From NCBI GenBank assembly GCA_900542505.1, contig UQNV01000013.1, positions 1 through 52,366 of the forward strand: a stretch of 52,366 nt of DNA. The letters run 5' to 3'. A model generated the notes under the pieces. That model searched no databases, was not told the origin of the DNA, and saw nothing but the letters and a program-made list of their open reading frames with translations. Source of the stretch: an uncultured Alistipes sp. (GTDB lineage Bacteria; Bacteroidota; Bacteroidia; Bacteroidales; Rikenellaceae). Shown in pieces: positions 15,341-22,948 of this stretch (its first letter is position 1; every line of letters starts with the position of its first letter). The position numbers and the translations under genes are program-made.

Positions 15341-16419
15341 CTGACCGCAATTCGCTCTACGACGCCGTGCTGAAGGTCAACCACGCCGGCGGCTCGGGAA
15401 GCTGCTTCTACCTGAAGCGGCACAACCTGTTCGTAACCAACTACCACGTAATCGAGGGCTTCCACACGGTTGCGCTGCAGGACAATGCCCGCCGTGCCTG
15501 GCGGGCCCATGTCGTGCTGGCCAATCCAGCCCGCGACATCGCTCTGCTGGCCGCCGAAGGCGACTTCTCGGCACTGCCCGAGTTGACGCTCGCCGCCGAA
15601 CCGCCCCTCATCGGCGGCAAAATCCGCGTGGCGGGCTACCCCTTCGGCATGCCCTTCACGCTCACCGAGGGGAGTATCTCCTCGCCCGACCAGCTGATGG
15701 ACGGCAACCACTACATCCAGACCGATGCGGCGGTCAACCCCGGCAACAGCGGCGGCCCGATGTTCAACGCCGACAACGAGGTCATCGCCATCACGGTGAG
15801 CAAGCTCACCGACGCCGACAATATGGGCTTCGGCATCCCCGTGGCGGGGCTCCGGCCGATGCTCGAACGCTCGGACGAGCTCGACACGACGACCTACCGC
15901 GTGCAGTGCCCCGGCTGCGACGAGTTCATCGCCGACGAGGAGGAGTACTGCCCCGGCTGCGGCGTGCGGCTGCCCGAAGGGGTCTTCCGCGAACGGGGGC
16001 TCACCGAGCTGGCGCAGTTCTGCGAACGGGCCATCGCCGACATGGGTATCGACCCCGTACTGGCTCGCATCGGACAGGAGTCGTGGCGATTCCACAAGGG
16101 GAGCTCCGAAATCCGGCTCTTCGTCTACGAGGACTCCTACCTCTTCTGCACCTCGCCCATCAACATCCTGCCCAAGCGCGACCTCGAGCCGGTACTCACC
16201 TACCTGCTCTCGGCCGACGTGGGCCCCTACAAGCTGGGGCTCGAGGAGAACCAGATTTACATCGCCTACCGGGTCCACCTGACCGACATCTTCTCGGACG
16301 AGGCCGGGCGCATCGGCCGCGAGCTGACGGGGCTGGCACTCAAGGCCGACGAACTGGACAACTACCTGGTCGAAGCCTTCGGCTGCGATTTCTCGGAATA
16401 CTCCCGCCGCGAGGAGTAA
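15337..16419 (+). CDS. trypsin-like serine protease with zinc ribbon and C-terminal CesT/YbjN-like domain
   Basis: 360 residues without signal peptide, so predicted cytosolic, unlike DegP-type proteases. The S1-type domain (about 8-175) has the full triad: TNYHVIEG (His37), ARDIALL (Asp67) and NPGNSGGP (Ser138). A zinc ribbon follows, CPGC at 191-194 and CPGC at 205-208. Residues about 212-350 (from ELAQFCERAIADMG to LVEAFGC) resemble type III chaperone/YbjN folds; this is a weak reading. There is no PDZ domain. Coupled to the upstream gene by a 4-nt overlap. Substrate unknown. Confidence 0.85.
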   Translation: MTDRNSLYDAVLKVNHAGGSGSCFYLKRHNLFVTNYHVIEGFHTVALQDNARRAWRAHVVLANPARDIALLAAEGDFSALPELTLAAEPPLIGGKIRVAGYPFGMPFTLTEGSISSPDQLMDGNHYIQTDAAVNPGNSGGPMFNADNEVIAITVSKLTDADNMGFGIPVAGLRPMLERSDELDTTTYRVQCPGCDEFIADEEEYCPGCGVRLPEGVFRERGLTELAQFCERAIADMGIDPVLARIGQESWRFHKGSSEIRLFVYEDSYLFCTSPINILPKRDLEPVLTYLLSADVGPYKLGLEENQIYIAYRVHLTDIFSDEAGRIGRELTGLALKADELDNYLVEAFGCDFSEYSRREE

Positions 16420-16437
16420 CCCCGGACAACACCCAAT

Positions 16438-16478
16438 GCAACAGGGCGATGCACCTTTCGGGTGCATCGCCCTGTTGC
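16438..16478. terminator. 18-bp perfect hairpin between convergent genes
   Basis: GCAACAGGGCGATGCACC and its exact complement flank a 5-nt loop (TTTCG). It lies 19 nt after the protease stop and 39 nt before the stop of the opposing gene. Neither side has a T run, so if it terminates transcription it does so without a classical U tract. Confidence 0.7.
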
Positions 16479-16516
16479 GCACGGTCCCAGCCCGGCGCGG
16501 GGGGGCATCCGCCCGC

Positions 16517-17494
16517 TCAGAAACGGTGGACGGCCCGCACAAGGTATTTCGTATTCTTCGAGATTTCGACCAGATAGGGCGGCTCGAGCCCCAGGTGGCT
16601 CATCCATGCCCGCCGGGCATCGACCTCGGTCGACGAAAGGTAGTAGATGGCCCGGTCGAGCCGCCGCCCGCCGTGCTCCTTGAGCGTATCGTTGAATCGG
16701 GCGCGGGCCTCGCGGTCGAGGCGCATGCGCGAGCCGCCGTTGTAGACGTGACCCAGAGCGAGCAGTTCGTCGATGGCGGGCAGATACCACCCCTCGCCCT
16801 TGCGTCGGCACCACTCGAAGGCCGGGAAGTCGGCCCACGAAAGGCCCTGCTCCTCAATCGTGCGGGCCACCGCCTCCATGTTCTTCCGCCCGTCGTCGCG
16901 CGCATCGGCCCCCACCTGGCGCAGCTCCTCCTTGCGCAGCAGGCTCCACTGAAGGAAGAGCTCGTCGAGCGAGAGCACCAGCCCGTGCAGACCATCCTCC
17001 GTGACGCTGCAGACGATGCCCTCGACCCCGTTCTCGTTGTAGTAGTCGCCCGGACGGTAGCTGCGCACGGTGCGCACGGCGGCCTGCCGGGAATGCTCCG
17101 CAAGCGGCTCGGCCGGAGCGGCATCCGCGGCCGACCGCGAAGATGCCGGTGAAGCCGGCGAGGGCGATTCGGCGGCAGGCAGCACAGCCCCATCATCGGC
17201 CGGAGCTGCCGCTTCGGACGCTTCGGATGGCGCCGCAGGAGATTCGGCCTCCGCGGGGGCGAACACATCCCGTTCGCCGTTGGGATATTCGATGTAGCGG
17301 ATGTCGCCGACGGGCAGCACGTAGGTCGGACCGTCGGGATTCGAGAAACGCTTGTAGCGCACCTCGTCGGGCGAAATCTCCTTGACGAGGACCTTCAGCT
17401 CGGTGCCGTCGCGCCGCACGAGGCGGTCCTGCGCACCGGCCAGCGAGAGCCCTCCGAAGAGCAGCGCCACGAGGCAGATGATTGCGTGTTTCAT
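16517..17494 (-). CDS. secreted protein with DUF1566-like C-terminal domain
   Basis: 325 residues with a cleavable signal peptide (residues 1 to about 21, ending SLAGAQ). Residues 22-80 form a small beta domain (RRDGTELKVLVKEISPDEVRY, then VGDIRYIEYPNGERDVF) common in Bacteroidota exported proteins. An Ala/Pro/Ser/Glu-rich linker spans about 85-135. The C-terminal part contains GWYLPAIDEL and ends with strand-rich sequence (YLVRAVHRF), resembling DUF1566/Lcl-type modules linked to surface recognition in other bacteria. The start at MKHAIICL is chosen for its signal peptide. Function unknown. Confidence 0.8.
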   Translation of the reverse strand: MKHAIICLVALLFGGLSLAGAQDRLVRRDGTELKVLVKEISPDEVRYKRFSNPDGPTYVLPVGDIRYIEYPNGERDVFAPAEAESPAAPSEASEAAAPADDGAVLPAAESPSPASPASSRSAADAAPAEPLAEHSRQAAVRTVRSYRPGDYYNENGVEGIVCSVTEDGLHGLVLSLDELFLQWSLLRKEELRQVGADARDDGRKNMEAVARTIEEQGLSWADFPAFEWCRRKGEGWYLPAIDELLALGHVYNGGSRMRLDREARARFNDTLKEHGGRRLDRAIYYLSSTEVDARRAWMSHLGLEPPYLVEISKNTKYLVRAVHRF

Positions 17495-17518
17495 CGCTTG
17501 CGGATGGTTGTTTACGGA

Positions 17519-17526
17519 CAAAGATA
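17519..17526 (-). promoter_or_regulatory. -7 box for the secreted DUF1566-like gene
   Basis: Minus-strand TATCTTTG, 24 nt upstream of the start at 17494. It is divergent from the ftsY promoter about 90 bp away. Confidence 0.6.
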
Positions 17527-17612
17527 GCGTTTTTTCCCGAACTCCGGCCCGGCGGCACCGCCACGGCTGCGAAAAAAGCGCCCGCACTTTAGGTTTTGCG
17601 CGCGCGGGGTAT

Positions 17613-17620
17613 TATCTTTG
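17613..17620 (+). promoter_or_regulatory. -7 box for ftsY-rimO
   Basis: TATCTTTG 17 nt before the ftsY ATG at 17638. A TTG at 17596-17598 is only 14 nt upstream, closer than usual, so the -33 box is uncertain. Confidence 0.6.
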
Positions 17621-17637
17621 CACAAAACATTCACAGG

Positions 17638-18648
17638 ATGGGATTTTTCGATATTTTCAAGAAGAAACAGTCCGGCGACGCAGCCGCCGCGCCCGAACAG
17701 GCCGAGCAGCAGCGCCAGGAGCTCTCGGCCGGACTCGAGAAGACCAAGACGGGTCTCTTTTCGAAACTGGCCCGCGCCGTCGCCGGCCGCTCGACCATCG
17801 ACTCGGAGGTGCTCGACGACCTGGAGGAGGTGCTCATCACTTCGGACGTGGGTGTCGAGACGACCGTCAAAATCATCGAACGCATCGAGAAGCGCGTGGC
17901 GCGCGACAAATACATGAATGCCTCGGAGCTGCAGAAGATTCTGCGCGAGGAGATTGCCGACCTGCTCGAGCAGTCGGTGGGCTCGGCCGAAAACTTCGGG
18001 CTCGACGTGCGCGAGGGCGAACCCTACGTGGTGATGGTCGTTGGCGTCAACGGCGCGGGCAAGACCACCACCATCGGCAAGCTGGCCGCCCAGCTCACGC
18101 GCATGGGGCGCAAGGTCTACATCGGTGCGGCGGACACCTTCCGCGCGGCGGCCATCGACCAGCTGGCCGTATGGGCCGAGCGGGCCGGCGCGACGATGAT
18201 TCGCCAGGAGATGGGGTCCGACCCCGCCTCGGTGGCCTTCGATACGCTCAAGTCGGCCAAGGCCAACGGCGCCGACGTGGTGCTCATCGACACGGCGGGC
18301 CGCCTGCACAACAAAATCGGCCTGATGAACGAGCTGACGAAAATCCGCAACGTCATGTCGAAGGTCATCCCCGACGCTCCGCACGAGGTGATGCTCGTGC
18401 TCGACGGCTCGACCGGACAGAACGCCTTCGAACAGGCCAAGCAGTTCACCCAGGCGACGAAGGTCACCTCGCTGGCCATCACCAAGCTCGACGGCACGGC
18501 CAAGGGCGGCGTGGTCATCGGCATCAGCGACCAGTTCCGCATCCCGGTGCGCTACATCGGCATTGGCGAGGGCATCGACCAGCTGCGCATCTTCGACCGC
18601 CGCGAATTCGTCGACGCCCTGTTCGGCGACACCCGTAAGGCAGAATAG
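17638..18648 (+). CDS. ftsY: signal recognition particle receptor FtsY
   Basis: 336 residues. A short N-terminal region (MGFFDIFKKK and an Ala/Gln/Glu-rich part) precedes the four-helix N domain (about 30-120) and the SRP-type GTPase G domain: P-loop VGVNGAGKTTTIGKL (136-150), DTAGRLHNK, and TKLDGTAKGG followed by GIGEGIDQLRIFD. It docks the SRP-ribosome complex at the inner membrane for co-translational insertion. No long acidic A domain, as is normal outside enterics. rimO follows 41 nt later in the same direction. Confidence 0.97.
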   Translation: MGFFDIFKKKQSGDAAAAPEQAEQQRQELSAGLEKTKTGLFSKLARAVAGRSTIDSEVLDDLEEVLITSDVGVETTVKIIERIEKRVARDKYMNASELQKILREEIADLLEQSVGSAENFGLDVREGEPYVVMVVGVNGAGKTTTIGKLAAQLTRMGRKVYIGAADTFRAAAIDQLAVWAERAGATMIRQEMGSDPASVAFDTLKSAKANGADVVLIDTAGRLHNKIGLMNELTKIRNVMSKVIPDAPHEVMLVLDGSTGQNAFEQAKQFTQATKVTSLAITKLDGTAKGGVVIGISDQFRIPVRYIGIGEGIDQLRIFDRREFVDALFGDTRKAE

Positions 18649-18689
18649 AAGGCTCCAGAGAGCGACCCATTTTCCAAGACGACACAACG

Positions 18690-19988
18690 ATGCGCAAAAT
18701 CAACGTCATCACCCTCGGCTGTTCGAAAAACACGGTGGACAGCGAACACCTGATGGCCCGCCTTGCGGCCGCAGGCTACGAAGTCGTATTCGACAGCGAC
18801 CGCACCGACGCCAAGGTGGTGGTCATCAACACCTGCGGCTTCATCGGCGACGCCAAGCAGGAATCCATCGACATGATACTCCGCGCGGCCGCGGCCAAGA
18901 CGGCCGGCAAAATCGAGCGGCTCTTCGTCATCGGCTGCCTCTCGGAGCGCTATGCCGACGAGCTGCGCGCCGAGCTGCCCGAGGTCGACGACTTCTTCGG
19001 CGCCCGCGACTGGTCGGGCATCGTCCGCGCGCTGGGAGCGCCCGAAGGGGCCGAGCTGGCCACCGAACGGCTGCTGACCACCCCGCGCCACTACGCCTAC
19101 CTCAAGATTTCGGAGGGCTGCAACTGGAAATGCGGCTACTGCGCCATTCCGCTCATCCGCGGCCCGCACGTCTCGGTGCCGATGGAGACGCTCGTCGAGG
19201 AGGCGCGCAAGCTCGTTGCCGGCGGCGTCAGGGAGCTGATGGTCATCGCCCAGGACACGACCTTCTACGGCGTCGACCTCTACGGCCGCCGCCGGCTGGC
19301 CGAACTTCTGGAGGCGCTCTGCCGCATCGAGGGGCTCGAATGGCTCCGGCTCCACTACGCCTACCCGACGGGCTTCCCCGAGGAGGTCATAGAGGTGATG
19401 GCCCGCGAGCCGAAAATCTGCAAGTACCTCGACATCCCCTTCCAGCATATCTCCGACCGCCAGCTCACGGCCATGAAGCGCCACCACACCAAGGCCGAGG
19501 CTTACGAGCTCATCGCCCGGCTGCGGGCGCGGATTCCCGACATCGCGCTGCGCACCACGCTGCTGGTGGGCTACCCGGGCGAGACGGAGGAGGACTTCGA
19601 GGAGCTGCTGCAGTTCGTGCGCGACGTGCGGTTCGAACGGCTCGGCGTCTTCGCCTACTCCGAGGAGGAGGGAACCTACTCGGCCCTCGAGCTGCGCGAC
19701 GACGTGCCCGACGAGGTCAAGCAGGAGCGCGTCGAGCGCATCATGACGCTCCAGCGCGAGATATCGCTCGAGAACAACCTCCGCCGCGTGGGCCGCACCG
19801 GACGCGTTATCATCGACTCGCGCCAGGGCGACTACTATGTCGGCCGCTCGCAGTACGACTCGCCCGAGGTGGACCAGGAGATTCTCATCCCCGCCGCAGG
19901 CCGGCGGATGCTGCGGGGTCATTTCTACCCCGTGCGCATCGTCTCGGCGGCCGAATACGACCTCTACGGCGAACGGGTGGAGGGATAA
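18690..19988 (+). CDS. rimO: ribosomal protein uS12 methylthiotransferase RimO
   Basis: 432 residues. The N-terminal UPF0004 domain holds the three Cys for one 4Fe-4S cluster (Cys11 in TLGCSKN, Cys49 in NTCGF, Cys83 in IGCLS). The radical SAM domain has CNWKCGYC (Cys144, Cys148, Cys151), and a C-terminal TRAM domain ends YDLYGERVEG. It adds a methylthio group to an Asp of ribosomal protein uS12. The spacing TLGCSKNTVDSE distinguishes it from MiaB. Downstream of ftsY, likely co-transcribed. Confidence 0.95.
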   Translation: MRKINVITLGCSKNTVDSEHLMARLAAAGYEVVFDSDRTDAKVVVINTCGFIGDAKQESIDMILRAAAAKTAGKIERLFVIGCLSERYADELRAELPEVDDFFGARDWSGIVRALGAPEGAELATERLLTTPRHYAYLKISEGCNWKCGYCAIPLIRGPHVSVPMETLVEEARKLVAGGVRELMVIAQDTTFYGVDLYGRRRLAELLEALCRIEGLEWLRLHYAYPTGFPEEVIEVMAREPKICKYLDIPFQHISDRQLTAMKRHHTKAEAYELIARLRARIPDIALRTTLLVGYPGETEEDFEELLQFVRDVRFERLGVFAYSEEEGTYSALELRDDVPDEVKQERVERIMTLQREISLENNLRRVGRTGRVIIDSRQGDYYVGRSQYDSPEVDQEILIPAAGRRMLRGHFYPVRIVSAAEYDLYGERVEG

Positions 19989-19992
19989 AAAT

Positions 19993-20023
19993 TTGCTTTT
20001 TCCCGTTCTTTTGCATACCTTTG
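19993..20023 (+). promoter_or_regulatory. promoter of the coiled-coil/zapA pair
   Basis: TTG at 19993-19995 and TACCTTTG at 20016-20023 with 20 nt between. It starts just after the rimO stop and lies 30 nt before the coiled-coil gene. Confidence 0.7.
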
Positions 20024-20052
20024 GGTTGCGAAAGCCATCCATTCCGACGACC

Positions 20053-20376
20053 ATGGCCGACAAGAGCGTGATAGTAAACATAGAAGCCCGCGTGAAGCAA
20101 CTCATCGGCGAGCACCGCGAGGCGGTGCGTCTGAACCGGAAGCTGACCACGGAGCGGGACGCGCTGAAGGCCGAAAACCGGGCGCTGCAGGAGCGCATCC
20201 GCGCACTCGATGCCGAACTGGCCCGGGCGCAGTTGACCGAAGGTCTGGCCGGAGAGAGTGGCAGCAGGGAGAAGGCGCGGGCACGTGTAAACCGTCTTAT
20301 GCGGGAGGTTGACAAGTGCATCGCCCTGCTTCAGGGAGCCGAAAAGAGCGGCAAAGAGGAGCAAGCAACGAAATAA
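20053..20376 (+). CDS. small coiled-coil protein upstream of zapA
   Basis: 107 residues, largely one coiled coil (about 10-65: VKQLIGEHREAVRLNRKL, then ERDALKAENRALQERIRAL), followed by a short helix with RVNRLMREVDKCIALLQ near residue 90. The length, heptads and position 3 nt before zapA make it a candidate ZapA partner in division-ring assembly, analogous to but not clearly homologous with ZapB. That role is an inference from context. Confidence 0.8.
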   Translation: MADKSVIVNIEARVKQLIGEHREAVRLNRKLTTERDALKAENRALQERIRALDAELARAQLTEGLAGESGSREKARARVNRLMREVDKCIALLQGAEKSGKEEQATK

Positions 20377-20379
20377 CCG

Positions 20380-20685
20380 ATGGCACAGCAGGCGATAAAG
20401 CTCAAACTGGCAGGCAAAAGCTACTCGTTCAAAATCGAGAGCGAGAAGGAAGAGTTGTACCGGCTTGCCGAAAAGGAGGTCAACCAGTATGTGGCCTCCA
20501 TCAAGCAGAACAACTTTCAGGGCTGGACCGACCAGGACTATCTGGGAATGGCTGCGCTGAAGTTCGCCATTGCGCTGCTCGACCTGAAACAAAGCCGCGA
20601 AGTCGGCGACGAAGACCTGAAGCGGCTGACGGCGCTCGACGCCGAGCTCGACCGCTACCTCAACGCCCTGGAGCCCGAACGCTGA
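20380..20685 (+). CDS. zapA: cell division protein ZapA
   Basis: 101 residues. It matches the ZapA fold: an N-terminal beta part (IKLKLAGKSYSFKIESEKEE), LYRLAEKEVNQYV, then the long C-terminal helix (YLGMAALKFAIALLDLK and onward). ZapA binds and bundles FtsZ at midcell. The gene lies directly before a probable 6S RNA, the same order (zapA then ssrS) as in many bacteria, which supports both calls. Confidence 0.92.
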   Translation: MAQQAIKLKLAGKSYSFKIESEKEELYRLAEKEVNQYVASIKQNNFQGWTDQDYLGMAALKFAIALLDLKQSREVGDEDLKRLTALDAELDRYLNALEPER

Positions 20686-20740
20686 GCCCCGAGGCCGCAA
20701 CGGACACCCCGCCGGACCACGGAAGGGTGCGACAGAGGGA

Positions 20741-20872
20741 GAGGGGCCGTGAAAGGGAGCCGAGGAAGGAAACAGAGAAGGGGACCGAGAAAGGGGCCGA
20801 GGTAGGAAACCGAGAAGGGGGACCGAGGAAGGGAACCGAAAAAGAGCCGGAGGGACAAAGACCGAAGGACGA
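20741..20872 (+). repeat. purine-rich degenerate ~13-nt repeat tract
   Basis: The plus strand is almost entirely G and A, built of units of 12-14 nt that end in CCG (for example AGAGAAGGGGACCG and AGAAGGGGGACCG). It lies between the zapA stop and the 6S RNA. Frames through it are Arg/Lys/Glu low-complexity and not credible as protein. Confidence 0.7.
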
Positions 20873-20937
20873 CAAGACGACAAACGAACACAAGCAAGAT
20901 AGCAAACCGTTCTTTTACATATTCGGAGGAAAATCTA

Positions 20938-21137
20938 CCCGCATAGATTCCTTAAGCTTTGCGAAACTGAACACTTTTTACATTGGGGCAACTCGACGGT
21001 TCCTCAAAATCAGGCCTTAACCCCTTCGGGGGTGCATGCATCGGCATGCCGTTGGAAGATTGCGATTACCCGAGCCCCCACACTTGACTTATCGGCAGAT
21101 TCGTCAAACGAGACAAGGAACTCTATGCGGTTTTTTT
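20938..21137 (+). ncRNA. ssrS: probable 6S RNA (RNA polymerase regulator)
   Basis: The RNA folds as a long rod of about 190-200 nt with a central bubble, the 6S shape. The closing stem pairs 20939-20946 with 21123-21130 (8 bp), 20948-20953 with 21115-21120, 20958-20961 with 21105-21108, 20962-20965 with 21100-21103, and 20967-20969 with 21096-21098. Unpaired strands of about 15 nt at 20970-20984 and 21080-21095 form the bubble, bounded by GGGG/CCCC (20985-20988 with 21075-21078) and CTCG/CGAG (20992-20995 with 21071-21074). A TTCG-capped hairpin (21020-21033) lies in the distal arm. A T run follows the closing stem. The position after zapA is the classic ssrS locus. No clear TAnnTTTG box precedes it, so it may be processed from a zapA transcript. 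Confidence 0.75.
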
Positions 21138-21172
21138 ATGACCACAATTAACCTAATTATAAACAGAGAGAG

Positions 21173-22720
21173 ATGACAACCATCATTTTGACAGCCTGCA
21201 TCTCCGCCCTCGTTGCCGTTGGCATCTACATAGCCATCACCAACTTCGTAACGAAAAACACCATAAAGAGACGTTGCGAGGCCGCCGTGAAGGAGGCCGA
21301 AGCCGAGGGTGAGATGATTAAGAAGGAGCGTATCCTCCAGGCAAAGGAGAAGTTCATACAACTCAAGAGCGAGCACGACCGCCAGGTGAATGAACGCAAC
21401 CAGAAACTCGCCCAGAGCGAACAGCGGGCCAAGCAGCTCGAAGCCAACCTCCAGAACCAGCAGCGCGAACTGGAAAACAAGTCCCGCGAAAACGACCGGC
21501 TCAAGGAGCAGCTGCAGAACCAGTTGCAGATGCTCGACCACAAACGCGAGGAGCTCGAGCAGATGAAGCGCGAGCAGAACGTACGCCTCGAGCAGATTTC
21601 GGGCATGAGCTCCGAGGATGCCAAGAACATCCTCATCGAGAACATGAAGGCCGAGGCCAAGAGCGAGGCGGCCGCCTACATCAACGAGACGGTCGAAGAG
21701 GCCAAGCTCACCGCCTCGAAGGAGGCCAAGCGCATCATCGTGGCCTCGATTCAGCGCGTGGCGACCGAAACGGCCATCGAGAACGCCGTCACGGTCTTCA
21801 ACATCGAGAGCGACGAGGTCAAGGGCCGCATCATCGGCCGCGAGGGCCGCAACATCCGCGCACTCGAGGCCGCCACGGGCATCGAAATCATCGTCGACGA
21901 CACGCCCGAAGCCATCATCCTGAGCGGCTTCGACCCCGTACGCCGCGAGATTGCCCGTCTGGCGCTCCACCAGCTGGTTACCGACGGCCGCATCCACCCC
22001 GCCCGTATCGAGGAGGTGGTGGCCAAGGTCCAGAAGCAAATCGAGGAGGAGATTGTCGAGGTGGGCAAGCGTACGACCATCGACCTGGGTATCCACGGCC
22101 TGCATCCCGAGCTCATCCGCATGATTGGCAAGATGAAATACCGTTCGTCCTACGGCCAGAACCTGCTCCAGCACGCCCGCGAGACGGCCAACCTGGCCGG
22201 CATCATGGCCGCCGAGCTGGGTCTCAACCCCAAGCTGGCCCGCCGCGCCGGACTGCTGCACGACATCGGCAAGGTGCCCGATGACGAGCCCGAACTGCCG
22301 CATGCCATCATCGGCATGAAGCTGGCCGAGAAGTACAAGGAGAAGCCCGAGGTATGCAACGCCATCGGCGCCCACCACGACGAGGTGGAGATGTCGTCGC
22401 TCATCGCCCCCATCATCCAGGTCTGCGACGCCATCTCGGGAGCCCGTCCGGGAGCCCGCCGCGAGGTGGTCGAGAGCTACATCAAGCGTCTGAAGGAGAT
22501 GGAGGATATCGCACTGTCGTATCCCGGCGTGATGAAGACCTATGCCATCCAGGCCGGACGCGAGCTGCGCGTCATCGTCGGTGCCGACAAGCTTTCGGAC
22601 CAGGAGTCGGAAAGCCTCTCGCACGATATCGCCAAGAAAATCCAGGACGAGATGACCTATCCGGGACAGGTGAAGATTACGGTCATCCGCGAAACGCGCG
22701 CCGTCTCCTACGCCAAGTAG
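21173..22720 (+). CDS. rny: ribonuclease Y
   Basis: 515 residues. An N-terminal membrane anchor (about 4-24) is followed by a long charged coiled coil (30-190), a KH RNA-binding domain with [15 protein letters not shown] (217-231), and an HD catalytic domain with LLHDIGKV near residue 361 and [10 protein letters not shown]. RNase Y is a membrane-bound endoribonuclease that starts mRNA decay. Length and domain order are typical. It lies about 35 nt downstream of the 6S RNA end and has its own terminator. Confidence 0.96.
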   Translation: MTTIILTACISALVAVGIYIAITNFVTKNTIKRRCEAAVKEAEAEGEMIKKERILQAKEKFIQLKSEHDRQVNERNQKLAQSEQRAKQLEANLQNQQRELENKSRENDRLKEQLQNQLQMLDHKREELEQMKREQNVRLEQISGMSSEDAKNILIENMKAEAKSEAAAYINETVEEAKLTASKEAKRIIVASIQRVATETAIENAVTVFNIESDEVKGRIIGREGRNIRALEAATGIEIIVDDTPEAIILSGFDPVRREIARLALHQLVTDGRIHPARIEEVVAKVQKQIEEEIVEVGKRTTIDLGIHGLHPELIRMIGKMKYRSSYGQNLLQHARETANLAGIMAAELGLNPKLARRAGLLHDIGKVPDDEPELPHAIIGMKLAEKYKEKPEVCNAIGAHHDEVEMSSLIAPIIQVCDAISGARPGARREVVESYIKRLKEMEDIALSYPGVMKTYAIQAGRELRVIVGADKLSDQESESLSHDIAKKIQDEMTYPGQVKITVIRETRAVSYAK

Positions 22721-22767
22721 CGCACCGCTTCTACCCGCGACCGGCAGACTCCTGCCGCACGCCACGA

Positions 22768-22798
22768 AAAAGCCTCCGACCGCAAGTCGGAGGCTTTT
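22768..22798. terminator. bidirectional intrinsic terminator after rny
   Basis: AAAAGCCTCCGAC pairs with GTCGGAGGCTTTT over 13 bp around a 5-nt loop, with a T run on each strand. It lies between rny and the converging DUF6064 gene. Confidence 0.9.
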
Positions 22799-22846
22799 CC
22801 GTTATCGCGTGAAGTCCGGCAGCCGCGCTGCCCGGGCGTAGGACGC

Positions 22847-22903
22847 ATCGGCAGGAAAACGGTCGGCAGGAAAACAGCAGGCGGGAAACAATCAGCGAAA
22901 AAC
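22847..22903. repeat. degenerate ~14-bp tandem repeat, 4 units
   Basis: Units ATCGGCAGGAAAAC, GGTCGGCAGGAAAAC, AGCAGGCGGGAAAC and AATCAGCGAAAAAC run head to tail at 22847-22903. The ~14-nt period and the GGAAA core recall the array at 416-527. Confidence 0.6.
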
Positions 22904-22948
22904 GGCTGGCGGAGAGGCGAGTCCGAGCCCGCGGAGCGGTCCGCTCCC

